Assembly: GCA_024742735.1 (NCBI GenBank)
Contig: JANSXV010000001.1
Span: 124,001 to 188,000 of the forward strand
Origin: Alphaproteobacteria bacterium
GTDB taxonomy: Bacteria > Pseudomonadota > Alphaproteobacteria > Caulobacterales > Maricaulaceae
Length of the DNA stretch: 64,000 bases
Reading direction: 5' to 3'
In this document: in pieces, positions 21,912-31,406 of the stretch
Numbering within the stretch: the stretch's first letter is position 1
Layout: each line of letters opens with the position of its first letter
Made by a program: the position numbers and the translations under genes
Notes under the pieces: model-generated
What the model was told of the DNA's origin: nothing
What the model saw: the letters and a program-made list of their open reading frames with translations, nothing else
Databases searched by the model: none

Positions 21912-22033
21912 GGTCGGCAATCCTTTGATCAGCAGGCTTCGATGCTGAGCCATAGATACGCCGCCGCGCCGCCCGCTCAAGGCGGGTGGCGGAAACAACC
22001 GGCTTCCCGAATCTCAATGATCGCCGCTGCGCC

Positions 22034-22651
22034 TCAGCCCTTGGTCTGTGGCGGCGTGTTCAGTCCGGGGATCATGCGCTGCAGGATGCCGTCCCGGTCG
22101 ATGAAATGGTGTTTCAGCGCGGCCCCGGCGTGCAGTGCCAGCAGGATGAGGATCACCCATCCGCCTGCGCCGTGCATGGAGCCGGCCAGCTCATAGAAGC
22201 CCTCGGTCTGCGGCACCGGCAGGCGCGGCAGCGTCAGAGCGTCCACGTTGAACAGGTGCGTCGGGAACTGCGTCGAAGACGCTGTCACCCAGCCGCCGAT
22301 GGGCGCACCGATCATCACCGCATAGAACGCAACATGGGTGAAGCGGGCCAGAAAGGCCTGCCAGCCCGGGGTCGCGGCGGGAAGCGGCGGGACGGGATGG
22401 GTCAGTCGCCAGGCCAGACGCCCAAGCGAGAGCACAAGGATGATGATCCCGGCGGTCTTGTGCCAGTTATAGGCCGCCTGCACCTCGCCGAAGGTCATTT
22501 CGCCGGCGAGCGCCAGGTCACGCAGCTCCTCCATCCACCAGCCGTAGAAGACCATGGAGACCAGCATGACCGCGATCACCCAGTGCAGGGCGATGGCGAC
22601 GGTCGTGTAGCGGCTGGAGGGGGTCGGCGAGGGGGCGGTTTCGGCGGTCAT
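22034..22651 (-). CDS. Cytochrome b561 family protein
   Basis: YTTVAIALHWVIAVMLVSMVFYGWWM, NWHKTAGIIILVLSLGRLAWRLTHP, LHAGAALKHHFIDRDGILQRM: heme-ligand His pattern. Confidence 0.92.
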   Translation of the reverse strand: MTAETAPSPTPSSRYTTVAIALHWVIAVMLVSMVFYGWWMEELRDLALAGEMTFGEVQAAYNWHKTAGIIILVLSLGRLAWRLTHPVPPLPAATPGWQAFLARFTHVAFYAVMIGAPIGGWVTASSTQFPTHLFNVDALTLPRLPVPQTEGFYELAGSMHGAGGWVILILLALHAGAALKHHFIDRDGILQRMIPGLNTPPQTKG

Positions 22652-22667
22652 GATCGTCTCCGGAAGG

Positions 22668-23273
22668 TCAGTCGCGAAGGAACTCCGCCTCTATTCGTAG
22701 CCGAACTTCATCGCCGATAAAGTTCCCGGGCAGATTTCCGACCCCGAAATCGGTGCGGTCAATCGTCATGTACGCTCCGAAACCCAGCGCCTGCGCGCCT
22801 TCCAGCGGGTTGTACGTGCCGCCGTAGAACTCTGTTTCCAGAACGGCTTCAGCGGTGACACCCTTCAAGGTCAGCTCCCCATGAATGCGTCCCGTCGTCT
22901 CGCCGGTGACCACTATGCGGGTTGAGCGGAAGACGATCTGGGGGTGGCGGTCTGCGGCCAGCCAGCCCAACCCGCGCAAGGTATCGTCGAAGTCGGGATC
23001 GCCCGTGGAGACCGAGGCCGCGTCCACGATGGCGGTCAGCTGCGCGTCCTGCGGATTGGCCGGGTCAAAGCTCAGGCTCGCCTCGGCGGCATCGAAGCGG
23101 GCGGTGTACCAGGACAGGCCCAGATGGCGGACCTGCCAGGTCACGCTGGCGTGGGCGGGATCAAGGCTCCACTGCCCGGACGGAAGCTCGGCGGGGTCCG
23201 TCGTCGCCGGCGAGACGCAGGCGGACAGGCTGAGGGCGGCGGCGAGGATCATGAAAGGGCGGCGCATTGCCAT
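22668..23273 (-). CDS. YceI family lipoprotein/periplasmic protein
   Basis: Lipobox-like LSLSACVS; WSLDPAHASVTWQVRHLGLSWYTARFDAAEASLSFDP...GELTLKGVTAEAVLE typical of YceI. Confidence 0.88.
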   Translation of the reverse strand: MAMRRPFMILAAALSLSACVSPATTDPAELPSGQWSLDPAHASVTWQVRHLGLSWYTARFDAAEASLSFDPANPQDAQLTAIVDAASVSTGDPDFDDTLRGLGWLAADRHPQIVFRSTRIVVTGETTGRIHGELTLKGVTAEAVLETEFYGGTYNPLEGAQALGFGAYMTIDRTDFGVGNLPGNFIGDEVRLRIEAEFLRD

Positions 23274-23314
23274 GAACCTAGACCGCTTCACTGCTGCGGC
23301 GAAGCCGGATCGGT

Positions 23315-23689
23315 TCAGCCGCGGCGCATCATGGCCTTTTCGCCGCAGCTCGGCCGGCGGATCTCCACCGCGACAAGGCCGGGCAGGGCCGGATCGAGCC
23401 GCTCGAACACCCAGCGGGCGATGGCCTCCAGGGAGGGATGCTCCAGGCCGTCCACGTCATTGAGCAGGCGGTGGTCGAGCTGGTCGCGGATCTTCTCGAT
23501 CTCCGCCTCGATCTCCCAGAAATCGCGCACCATGCCGCTGTCGGCCGCCGGGCGTCCGCGCAGGGTCACGGTGCCCGCGAACGAATGTCCATGCAGGCGG
23601 GAGAAGGGGTGGTCTTCATCCTTGTGGCCGAAATGGTGGGCGGCGTCGAAGGTGAAGTCCTTGGAGATTTCCAGCGACAGGTCGGACAT
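23315..23689 (-). CDS. queD: 6-pyruvoyl-tetrahydropterin synthase/QueD family
   Basis: FTFDAAHHFGHKDEDHPFSRLHGHSF, DFWEIEAEIEKIRDQLDHRLLND, PSLEAIARWVFERL. Confidence 0.88.
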   Translation of the reverse strand: MSDLSLEISKDFTFDAAHHFGHKDEDHPFSRLHGHSFAGTVTLRGRPAADSGMVRDFWEIEAEIEKIRDQLDHRLLNDVDGLEHPSLEAIARWVFERLDPALPGLVAVEIRRPSCGEKAMMRRG

Positions 23690-23789
23690 CAGCAGCGTTT
23701 CTGTTCAAGGCGAGGCGGGCCATATACACATGCGCCGCGCAAAAGAGAACCGCATGCGCCAGCGTGCAGCATTCGATAAGGACCCGATC

Positions 23790-23996
23790 ATGAACGAAGA
23801 CGACAAGCGCCAGCGCCCGGCGGTGACCGGATTTCAGGTCTTCAAATGGTCTCTGCCCGCGCTCGCGGGCTTCATCGTGAACCTGATCAGCATGGTGCAG
23901 GGCTGGGAGCCCTGGTTCGGCTTTGCGGCCATCATCGCGGGCGCACTGGGCTCGCTGATGTATGTGGGCCAGAGCCTGGGGATCGGCGGCGACTAA
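23790..23996 (+). CDS. Small hydrophobic protein (68 aa)
   Basis: ATG at 23790; MNEDDKRQRPAVTGFQVFKWSLPALAGFIVNLISMVQGWEPWFGFAAIIAGALGSLMYVGQSLGIGGD. Two hydrophobic segments; 3' end overlaps the convergent VOC gene by 4 bp. Confidence 0.5.
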   Translation: MNEDDKRQRPAVTGFQVFKWSLPALAGFIVNLISMVQGWEPWFGFAAIIAGALGSLMYVGQSLGIGGD

Positions 23997-24400
23997 CCCT
24001 TCAGCGTCACCAGCGACCACACATGGCCGAAGGGATCGCGCACCTTGCCATGGGCGCCGAAAAACTCCTCAGTCACCTCCCGGATGGGCTCGCAGCCGGC
24101 CTTCACCGCCCGGTCGAACCAGGCCTTTGCGTCGTCGACATTCAGATTGACCGTCGTCGTCGTGCGCCCGCCCAGCGTCGGCGGGGCCACATTGCCGGTC
24201 ATGGCTTCGTGCTCGGGAAATTCATCGGCCAGGTAGAGCGCCCCGCCGTTCAGCTTCAGCGCGGCGTGGCCGACCTTGCCCTCAAATTCATAGACGTCCG
24301 CGCGTTCCGCGCCGAAGGCGGCTTCGTAGAACGCGATGGCCTTCATCCCGTCGCGCACCGACAGGTATGGCACGACCGGCGTGGGTTGATTGGAGCTCAT
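23993..24400 (-). CDS. VOC family protein (PhnB/glyoxalase-like)
   Basis: VVPYLSVRDGMKAIAFYEAAFGAE...AALKLNGGALYLADEFPE...FGAHGKVRDPFGHVWSLVT. Confidence 0.9.
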   Translation of the reverse strand: MSSNQPTPVVPYLSVRDGMKAIAFYEAAFGAERADVYEFEGKVGHAALKLNGGALYLADEFPEHEAMTGNVAPPTLGGRTTTTVNLNVDDAKAWFDRAVKAGCEPIREVTEEFFGAHGKVRDPFGHVWSLVTLKG

Positions 24401-24464
24401 GACGTTGTCCCGCAGCTGACAGCGCCGTTGCGGCGCGTGGGCAGTCTAACCCATAGTCGCGGCC

Positions 24465-25778
24465 ATGGCTGATCTTTTCCAATCTGCAGGCCTTGAAAGC
24501 GAGGCGCCGCGCCCGCTGGCCGACCGGCTGCGTCCAAAAGCGCTGAGCGAGGTCGTGGGCCAGGACCATCTGATCAGCGAGACCGGACCGCTGGGGCGCA
24601 TGCTGGCTCAGCACCGCCTGTCCTCGGTGATCCTGTGGGGACCGCCCGGCGTTGGGAAGACCACCATCGCGCGGCTGCTGGCGGGCGAGGCGGGGCTGGA
24701 GTTCGACGCCATCTCGGCGGTCTTCTCAGGCGTCGCGGATCTGAAGAAGGCCTTCGACCGGGCCCGGGCGCGCCGCGCCTCGGGCAAGGGGACGTTGTTG
24801 TTCGTGGACGAGATCCACCGCTTCAACCGCGCCCAGCAGGACGGCTTCCTGCCGGTGGCGGAGGAGGGGATCATCACCCTGGTCGGCGCGACCACGGAGA
24901 ATCCCAGCTTCGAACTGAACGCCGCGCTGCTCTCGCGCTGTCAGGTGCTGGTCCTGAAGCGCCTGGACGCCGAGGCCATGGAGAAGCTCATGGCCCGTGC
25001 TGAAGCTCTGGAGGACAAGCCGCTGCCGCTGACGGCCGACGCGCGCGAAGGCCTGATCGCCATGGCCGACGGGGACGGGCGGTATCTTCTGAACCTCGCC
25101 GAAGAAATCTTCGCGCTCGCGCCGGAGCAGCCGCTGGAGCCAGCCGATCTCGCCGGCGCTCTGCAGCGCCGCGCCCCGGTCTACGACAAGGACCGCGAGG
25201 AGCATTACAATCTCATCAGCGCGCTGCATAAGAGCGTGCGCGGGTCGGACCCGGACGCCGCGCTCTACTGGCTGGCGCGCATGCTGGGAGCAGGCGAGGA
25301 CCCGCTCTATCTGGCGCGCCGCATCGTGCGCATGGCCAATGAGGATATCGGCCTGGCCGATCCCGGCGCCGTTCACGCGGCGCTCGCGGCCAAGGACGTC
25401 TATGACTTCCTGGGGTCCCCTGAAGGCGAGCTGGCGCTGGCCCAGGCGGTCGTGCATCTGGCGTGCGCCCCGAAATCCAACGCGGTCTACAAAGCCTGGA
25501 AAGCTGCGCAGAGGAGCGCGAAGGAAACCGGCTCCCTCATGCCGCCCAAGCATATCCTCAACGCCCCGACCAAGCTCATGAAGGGCGAAGGCTACGGCAA
25601 GGGCTATGAGTACGACCACGACGCTGAGGGCGGGGTCTCCGGCCAGGACTACTTCCCTGACGAGATGAAAGACCGCCCGGTCTTCTATCAGCCCAAGGAC
25701 GGCGGCCGGGAAGCGCAGCTGAAAGAGCGGCTGGAGACATGGCGGGCGCTGCGGCGCGAGCGAAGGGGTGGTTCGTGA
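24465..25778 (+). CDS. rarA: Replication-associated recombination protein RarA (MgsA-type AAA+ ATPase)
   Basis: PLADRLRPKALSEVVGQDHL, WGPPGVGKTTIARLLA, FVDEIHRFNRAQQDGFLPVAEEG, GATTENPSFELNAALLSR. Confidence 0.96.
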   Translation: MADLFQSAGLESEAPRPLADRLRPKALSEVVGQDHLISETGPLGRMLAQHRLSSVILWGPPGVGKTTIARLLAGEAGLEFDAISAVFSGVADLKKAFDRARARRASGKGTLLFVDEIHRFNRAQQDGFLPVAEEGIITLVGATTENPSFELNAALLSRCQVLVLKRLDAEAMEKLMARAEALEDKPLPLTADAREGLIAMADGDGRYLLNLAEEIFALAPEQPLEPADLAGALQRRAPVYDKDREEHYNLISALHKSVRGSDPDAALYWLARMLGAGEDPLYLARRIVRMANEDIGLADPGAVHAALAAKDVYDFLGSPEGELALAQAVVHLACAPKSNAVYKAWKAAQRSAKETGSLMPPKHILNAPTKLMKGEGYGKGYEYDHDAEGGVSGQDYFPDEMKDRPVFYQPKDGGREAQLKERLETWRALRRERRGGS

Positions 25779-25818
25779 CCCTTGCCGCCAACCCGCCTCC
25801 CGCCTATCCCTCCGCCCC

Positions 25819-26205
25819 ATGAACCACCTTCTCCTCATCGCGCTTGGCGGCGCGCTTGGCGCGGTTTCGCGCCATCTGGTCAACCAGGCCGGATTGCGCG
25901 TGCTGGGACCGGAATTGCCCTACGGCACCTTCCTCGTGAATGTGGGCGGCTCGCTGCTGATCGGGGTGCTGGTAGGGTGGCTGGCGTTTGCAGGCCGGGC
26001 CGACGCCACGGAGCTGCGCTTTGCGCTGGGCGTGGGGTTCCTGGGCGCCTTCACCACCATGAGCGCCTATGCGCTGGACGTGGTGATCTTCATCGAGCGC
26101 AAGGCCTATCTGACGGCGTTCTCCTATGCGGCGGGAACGGTCATGCTGAGCGTGCTGGCGGTGTTCGTCGGCATGCTGATCGCGCGAAGGGTGCTGGGAT
26201 CATGA
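25819..26205 (+). CDS. crcB: Fluoride efflux channel CrcB/Fluc
   Basis: LLIALGGALGAVSRHLVNQ, PYGTFLVNVGGSLLIGVLVG, GFLGAFTTMSAYALD. Confidence 0.95.
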   Translation: MNHLLLIALGGALGAVSRHLVNQAGLRVLGPELPYGTFLVNVGGSLLIGVLVGWLAFAGRADATELRFALGVGFLGAFTTMSAYALDVVIFIERKAYLTAFSYAAGTVMLSVLAVFVGMLIARRVLGS

Positions 26206-27185
26206 GCGGGGTTCAGACCCTTGAGGTGACCGCCGACGAGGCGGAGATGCGTGTGGACCGCTGGTTCAAGAAGCGCTTCCCCCACGTGCCCCACGGCATG
26301 GTGGAGAAGCTGCTGCGCAAAGGTCAGATCCGCGTCGACGGCGGCCGGGTGAAGGGCGCCCAGCGCCTTGAGGAAGGCCAGGCGATCCGCGTGCCTCCGC
26401 TGCCCGATCCGGGCGAGGTGAAGGAGAGCGCGCCGCTGTCGCACGAAGACGCCGCGTTCGCGCGCTCGCTTGTGATTTACGAAGACGCCGAGCTGATCGC
26501 CCTGAACAAGCCCCATGGGCTGGCGGTGCAGGGCGGCTCGAAGCAGAGCCGCCATCTGGACCGCCTGCTTGAGGCCTTCGGCAAGGGCGATCAGAAGCCG
26601 CGCCTCGTTCATCGCCTGGACAAGGACACGTCCGGCCTGATCGTCGTGGCGAAGACCGGCCATGCCGCCAAGCGCCTGTCGCGCCTGTTCCAGACCCGCG
26701 ACGTGAAGAAGACCTACTGGGCGATCGCGCTGGGTCTGATCGTGCCGAAAGCCGGCGAGATCAAAGGCTTCATGAAGAAGTCGACCGGCCCGGACGGCGA
26801 TCGCGAGCTTATGGTCGCCGCACGCCATGGCGACGAGGGCGCCCAGCACGCCATCACGCGCTACGCCGTCGCCGACAATGCCGGCAAGCGCGCCTGCTGG
26901 GTCGTGCTGCGCCCTGAAACCGGGCGGACGCACCAGCTGCGGGTCCATCTGGCGGCCGTGGGACATTCGATTCTGGGCGACGGGAAATACACGTGCGACG
27001 TGCCCGTCCCTGAGGGCCTGTCCCACAAGCTCCACCTGCATGCGCGCAAGCTGGAGATTCCCCGCACGGGCAAGCCGCCGCTGGTGCTGGAGGCGGAGCT
27101 GTCCGCGCACATGAAGGACAGTTTCACGGCGCTGGGCTTCAACCCCGCCGACAATCTGATGCTGGTTGAGGAAGCGCTGGAATGA
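26202..27185 (+). CDS. RluA/RluC family 23S rRNA pseudouridine synthase
   Basis: S4-like VDRWFKKRFPHVPHGMVEKLLRKGQIRVDG, RLVHRLDKDTSGLIVVAKT catalytic Asp motif, ETGRTHQLRVHLAAVGHSILGDGKY. Confidence 0.94.
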   Translation: MSGVQTLEVTADEAEMRVDRWFKKRFPHVPHGMVEKLLRKGQIRVDGGRVKGAQRLEEGQAIRVPPLPDPGEVKESAPLSHEDAAFARSLVIYEDAELIALNKPHGLAVQGGSKQSRHLDRLLEAFGKGDQKPRLVHRLDKDTSGLIVVAKTGHAAKRLSRLFQTRDVKKTYWAIALGLIVPKAGEIKGFMKKSTGPDGDRELMVAARHGDEGAQHAITRYAVADNAGKRACWVVLRPETGRTHQLRVHLAAVGHSILGDGKYTCDVPVPEGLSHKLHLHARKLEIPRTGKPPLVLEAELSAHMKDSFTALGFNPADNLMLVEEALE

Positions 27186-27904
27186 GCGATCTGAAGCTCG
27201 CGGTCTTCGATGTGGACGGCACGCTCGTGGATTCCCGCCAGGTCATCACCGAAGCCATGAACCGGGCCTTCCAGCGCGCCGGGCTGGGCGAGATCGGCTA
27301 TGAGCGCACGCGCACGATCGTTGGTCTCGAGCTGACCGAGGCGGTGCTGCGCCTGGCGCCGGAGGACTATCCCGCCGAACGCATCCCGGAGCTTGCGACC
27401 TATTACAAGCAGGCCTTCGTGGAGATGCGCGCTGAAGACGGGTTCAACGAGCCGCTCTATGAAGGCGCGCGCGAAACGGTGGAGCGCCTCGCCGATGAAG
27501 GCTGGCTGCTGGGCGTGGCGACGGGCAAGGCGCGCCGGGGCCTCGACATCGTGTTCGAGCATCATGGCCTGCATCGCTTTTTCCAGACCCTGCAGACCGT
27601 TGATCACGGCGTCGGCAAGCCGAACCCGCGCATGGTGCTGGACGCCATGGACGAGGTCGGAGCGCGGCCGCAGGAGACGGTCGTGATCGGCGACACCAGC
27701 TGGGACATGATGATGGCCCGCAACGCCCGCGCCGGCGCCTATGGCGTGACCTGGGGCTTCCATACGCCGCAGGAGATCGCCGCGGGCGGCGCCCATGAGA
27801 TCCACGACGCGTTCAGCGGGCTGAACGCCGCGCTCGACGGGTTTGCGCCCGGCGCTCACACTGGCGCTTCAACGCACACCGACGACAAGGGCGACGCCGC
27901 ATGA
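27182..27904 (+). CDS. HAD-superfamily hydrolase (phosphoglycolate phosphatase-like)
   Basis: LAVFDVDGTLVDSRQVI, GVATGKARRGLD, KPNPRMVLDAM, VIGDTSWDMMMARNARAGAYGVTWG. Confidence 0.92.
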   Translation: MSDLKLAVFDVDGTLVDSRQVITEAMNRAFQRAGLGEIGYERTRTIVGLELTEAVLRLAPEDYPAERIPELATYYKQAFVEMRAEDGFNEPLYEGARETVERLADEGWLLGVATGKARRGLDIVFEHHGLHRFFQTLQTVDHGVGKPNPRMVLDAMDEVGARPQETVVIGDTSWDMMMARNARAGAYGVTWGFHTPQEIAAGGAHEIHDAFSGLNAALDGFAPGAHTGASTHTDDKGDAA

Positions 27905-28641
27905 GCATGTCGAAAGCCAAAGCCGAGAATCGCGAGCTTCCCCGCCGCTTCTACAAGCAGGCGGGCGTCGCTGGCGCAGAAGGCGGCTATGGCGTCATGC
28001 TGGATGGTCGGCAGGTGCGCACGCCAGACAAGAATGCACTGATCGTTCCCGCCGAAGACCTGGCCCACGCCATCGCCAATGAGTGGGAGAACCAGGTCGA
28101 GCGAATCAACCCCTTCACCATGCCGCTGACCCGGCTTTGCCATGTCGCGATCGACCGCATGAATGTTGCGCGCGAGGGCGCAGCCGCCGAGATCGCCAAA
28201 TACGCGTCCACGGATCTCCTCTGTTATCGCTCCGACGACGCGAAACTGGCCGAGCGTCAGGCCAGGATCTGGGACCCGTACCTGGCCTGGTCGCGCACGG
28301 CGCTGGACGCGCCGCTGGAGGCGACTCATTCGCTGACAGCCATCCCCCAGCCGGAAGCCTCTTTGAAAGCGCTGGAAGGCCGGGCCCTGGCTCTGGACGA
28401 TTTGCGGCTGACCGGACTTGTCTCCGCCACGCCGGTCCTGACCAGCGCCGTGCTCGCCTTTGCGCTCCTGGAGGAGGAAGGGGATGGGGAGGCTGTTTTC
28501 GCCGCCTCGCGACTGGAAGAGGACTACCAGATTGAGCGCTGGGGCGAAGATCACGAAGCCGCCGTCGCCGCGGCCAACCGCAAGCGCGATCTGCTGGCCT
28601 GCGAAGTCCTGTTCCGGACGCTGGACCGGGCGGGGGTTTAG
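27901..28641 (+). CDS. ATP12-family F1-ATPase assembly chaperone
   Basis: RFYKQAGVAGAEGGYGVMLDGRQVRTPDKNALIVPAEDLAHAIANEWENQVERINPFTMPLTRLCHVAIDRM, STDLLCYR. Confidence 0.92.
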   Translation: MSMSKAKAENRELPRRFYKQAGVAGAEGGYGVMLDGRQVRTPDKNALIVPAEDLAHAIANEWENQVERINPFTMPLTRLCHVAIDRMNVAREGAAAEIAKYASTDLLCYRSDDAKLAERQARIWDPYLAWSRTALDAPLEATHSLTAIPQPEASLKALEGRALALDDLRLTGLVSATPVLTSAVLAFALLEEEGDGEAVFAASRLEEDYQIERWGEDHEAAVAAANRKRDLLACEVLFRTLDRAGV

Positions 28642-28804
28642 AAGCCGGCTCAATCCTCTTGAATGCCCGGCTTTGCGCCGCTCTGAGGTCTTGGCCGGGA
28701 AATCAATCGCCCATTGAGCAATAGAGCCCGCCCCGTTTGCCCCCGTCGACAAAGCGGTGCTAGAGCGGTGTGTGACATTCCGTTTCACGCTTCTGGAGCG
28801 CCCC

Positions 28805-30337
28805 ATGAAAGCCGTTCTCGACCAGCTTGACGCCAAGCGCGACGCCGCCCGCATGGGCGGGGGTGAAAAGCGCATCGCCGCCCAGCACGACAAGGGCAAG
28901 CTGACCGCGCGCGAACGTCTGGAGGTCCTGCTGGACGAGGGCAGCTTTGAAGAGTTCGACATGTTCGTCGAACACGACTGCACCGAATTCGGCATGGCCG
29001 ACAAGAAAATTCCCGGCGACGGCGTCGTCACGGGTTCCGGCACGATCAATGGCCGGCTGGTCTATGTCTTCGCCAAGGATTTCACGGTTTTCGGCGGGTC
29101 GCTCTCGCTCGCCCATGCGCGCAAGATCTGCAAGGTTCAGGACGCTGCGCTGAAGAACGGCGCGCCGATCATCGGCCTGTTCGACGCCGGCGGAGCCCGC
29201 ATCCAGGAGGGCGTGGACGCGCTGGGCGGCTATGCGGAGATCTTCCAGCGCAACGTGCTCGCCTCCGGCGTCATCCCGCAGATCAGCGTGATCATGGGCC
29301 CGTGCGCGGGCGGAGACGTCTACTCCCCGGCCATGACCGACTTCATCTTCATGGTGAAGGACACCTCCTACATGTATGTGACCGGTCCCGACGTGGTGAA
29401 GACCGTCACCAACGAGGTCGTCACCCACGAGGAGCTGGGCGGGGCGTCGGTCCACGCCAAGAAGTCCGGCGTCGCTGACGCAGCCTTTGAAAACGATATC
29501 GAAGCCCTGATCCAGGTGCGCCGCCTGATCGACTATCTGCCGCTGTCGAACCGGGAAGACCCGCCCGCCATCAAGAGCTTTGACAGCCCGACGCGGGTGG
29601 AGCCGAGCCTCGACACCCTGGTGCCGCCCAACCCCAACAAGCCCTACGACATCAAGGAATTGATCGAGAAGGTCGCCGACGAGGGCGACTTCTACGAGAT
29701 CGCCCCGGACTACGCCGCGAACATCGTTACGGGCTTCGGGCGCCTGGAAGGGCGCACGGTGGGCTTTGTCGCCAACCAGCCGCTGAGCCTGGCCGGCGTG
29801 CTGGACATCGACGCCTCGAAGAAGGGCGCGCGCTTCGTGCGCTTCTGCGACTGCTATGAAATCCCGATCATCACCTTCGTGGACGTGCCTGGCTTCCTGC
29901 CCGGCACCAAGCAGGAGTATGGCGGCCTCATCAAGCACGGCGCGAAACTCCTGTTCGCCTATGCCGAAGCGACGGTCCCCAAGCTCACCGTCATCACCCG
30001 CAAGGCCTATGGCGGCGCCTATGACGTCATGGCGTCGAAACACCTGCGCGGGGATATCAACTACGCCTGGCCCACCGCCGAAATCGCGGTCATGGGCGCG
30101 AAAGGCGCCGCGGAGATCATCCACCGCGCTGACCTGGGCGACGCCGACAAGATGGCCGCCCACACCAAGGCCTACGAAGACCGCTTCGCCAACCCGTTCG
30201 TCGCGGCCTCACGCGGCTATCTGGACGACGTGATCCAGCCGCGAAACACCCGCGTGCGCCTGATCAAGGCGCTTCGCACACTGCGGAACAAGGAGCTCTC
30301 CAACCCTTGGAAGAAGCACGATAATATTCCATTGTGA
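28805..30337 (+). CDS. pccB: Acyl-CoA (propionyl-CoA) carboxylase beta subunit
   Basis: Carboxyltransferase motifs: [93 protein letters not shown]. Confidence 0.94.
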   Translation: MKAVLDQLDAKRDAARMGGGEKRIAAQHDKGKLTARERLEVLLDEGSFEEFDMFVEHDCTEFGMADKKIPGDGVVTGSGTINGRLVYVFAKDFTVFGGSLSLAHARKICKVQDAALKNGAPIIGLFDAGGARIQEGVDALGGYAEIFQRNVLASGVIPQISVIMGPCAGGDVYSPAMTDFIFMVKDTSYMYVTGPDVVKTVTNEVVTHEELGGASVHAKKSGVADAAFENDIEALIQVRRLIDYLPLSNREDPPAIKSFDSPTRVEPSLDTLVPPNPNKPYDIKELIEKVADEGDFYEIAPDYAANIVTGFGRLEGRTVGFVANQPLSLAGVLDIDASKKGARFVRFCDCYEIPIITFVDVPGFLPGTKQEYGGLIKHGAKLLFAYAEATVPKLTVITRKAYGGAYDVMASKHLRGDINYAWPTAEIAVMGAKGAAEIIHRADLGDADKMAAHTKAYEDRFANPFVAASRGYLDDVIQPRNTRVRLIKALRTLRNKELSNPWKKHDNIPL

Positions 30338-30364
30338 GTGCTGGATTCGGACTACCTTCTCGTT

Positions 30365-30430
30365 GTCCTGAACTTGATTCAGGACTCAGGGCGTGGCCGC
30401 CGCAACTGGGTCCCAGGTCAGGCCCGGGAT
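30365..30430. repeat. Intergenic palindromic repeat (REP-like), GTCCTGAA-N5-TTCAGGAC plus GGGTCCCAGGTCAGGCCCGGGAT
   Basis: Perfect 8-bp inverted repeat at 30365-30385, followed by an imperfect palindrome around 30411-30429; noncoding gap after pccB. Confidence 0.7.
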
Positions 30431-30456
30431 GTCGGGGGGAGGCGGAACCTCTGTCT

Positions 30457-30555
30457 GAGTTCCCGGCCAAGCCGCTTTAGCGGCACCGAGCCGGGACCTC
30501 TTGGATATTGCAGCCCGAGGCCCCAGGTCTGCGCCGCGCTTCGCCCGGGGGGGCA
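30457..30555. repeat. Intergenic MITE-like repeat, copy A (same family as 35996..36091)
   Basis: gagttcccggccaagccgctttagcggcaccgagccgggacct...gaggcccc...cgcttcgcccgggg aligns with the second copy downstream of eno. Confidence 0.75.
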
Positions 30556-30566
30556 GTGAGGGAGCC

Positions 30567-31322
30567 TCACTCCCCCAGCCGGAACATCTCCACGGGAAAC
30601 TCTTCGCCCGTGGTGAAGCTGGTCCAGTAGATCTCGTTGGCCTTCACGCCGTCATAATAAAGGCGAACGCGCCCCGGCTGGAGCCAGCCGCCGTCCTCGT
30701 TGCGGTAGAACTGCGAATAGATCCGCTCATGCCAGCCGCGCGGGGTGTCGAAGCCGACGCGGACGACCGCGAAATCCTCGGTGCGGATGTTGAACAGGGT
30801 TTCTCCGCCCGCCGGATCGATGATGTGGACCGTGTAGGCGGGCGCGCCGTCCACATAGTCATCGGGGCCCCGCCGGACCGCATAGCCTTCGTCCAGGGCG
30901 TGGCGGATGACGCCGAAGCCGAAATTGCTGCTCCAGCGCTCGGAGTCAGCCTCTTCCTCCACCAGCCCGTTCTGGTCGTAGGTTTGCGTCCCATCGAAGG
31001 CGATCTGGAACACCACGTCGCCGTCATTGAAGGCTTCGATGCGCACCCGCCCGTCGGCGGCGTGGGCGTCGTCCTTCACCTGGGGATAGACCCGCCACAT
31101 GCGGTAGGGCTCATACCTCACAAAGCCTTCAGAGCCCCGCCAGAACAGGCCATAGCCCTCCATCAAAAGGCTTTCCGGGTTCACCCAGGCGTCCCCGCCG
31201 GCGTGCTCATACGCGCGTTCGATGATCTGCGTCGCCGTCCGATCATCCGGCGACGTGACAGGCGGGGCTTCGGCGAAAGCGGGGGCGGCGAACAGGACAG
31301 CGGCGGCGAGGGCGGTGCGCAT
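30567..31322 (-). CDS. Periplasmic protein of unknown function (possibly LolA/outer-membrane-lipoprotein-sorting-like)
   Basis: Signal peptide MRTALAAAVLFAAPAFA; IIERAYEHAGGDAWVNPESLLMEGYGLF, coherent 251-aa ORF with beta-rich content. Confidence 0.65.
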   Translation of the reverse strand: MRTALAAAVLFAAPAFAEAPPVTSPDDRTATQIIERAYEHAGGDAWVNPESLLMEGYGLFWRGSEGFVRYEPYRMWRVYPQVKDDAHAADGRVRIEAFNDGDVVFQIAFDGTQTYDQNGLVEEEADSERWSSNFGFGVIRHALDEGYAVRRGPDDYVDGAPAYTVHIIDPAGGETLFNIRTEDFAVVRVGFDTPRGWHERIYSQFYRNEDGGWLQPGRVRLYYDGVKANEIYWTSFTTGEEFPVEMFRLGE

Positions 31323-31406
31323 GGTGGATCACTTCCGGGCTTGCGTCAGGGCGTCGGGTAAATGGTATACCAACTCAGACCTGACATGAAAGAAGGCCGA
31401 TAATCC

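Noticed and set aside
25700-25819. Fluoride riboswitch upstream of crcB
   Set aside because: crcB starts 41 bp after rarA; no room and no recognisable riboswitch core.
24726-25883. 385-aa minus-strand ORF opposite rarA
   Set aside because: Shadow of rarA; no family signature.
28642-28680. Possible terminator after the ATP12 gene (agccggc...gcccggcttt)
   Set aside because: Stem contains a mismatch and the T-tract is only three bases.
28760-30163. 467-aa minus-strand ORF opposite pccB
   Set aside because: Shadow of a conserved carboxyltransferase gene; no domain motifs.
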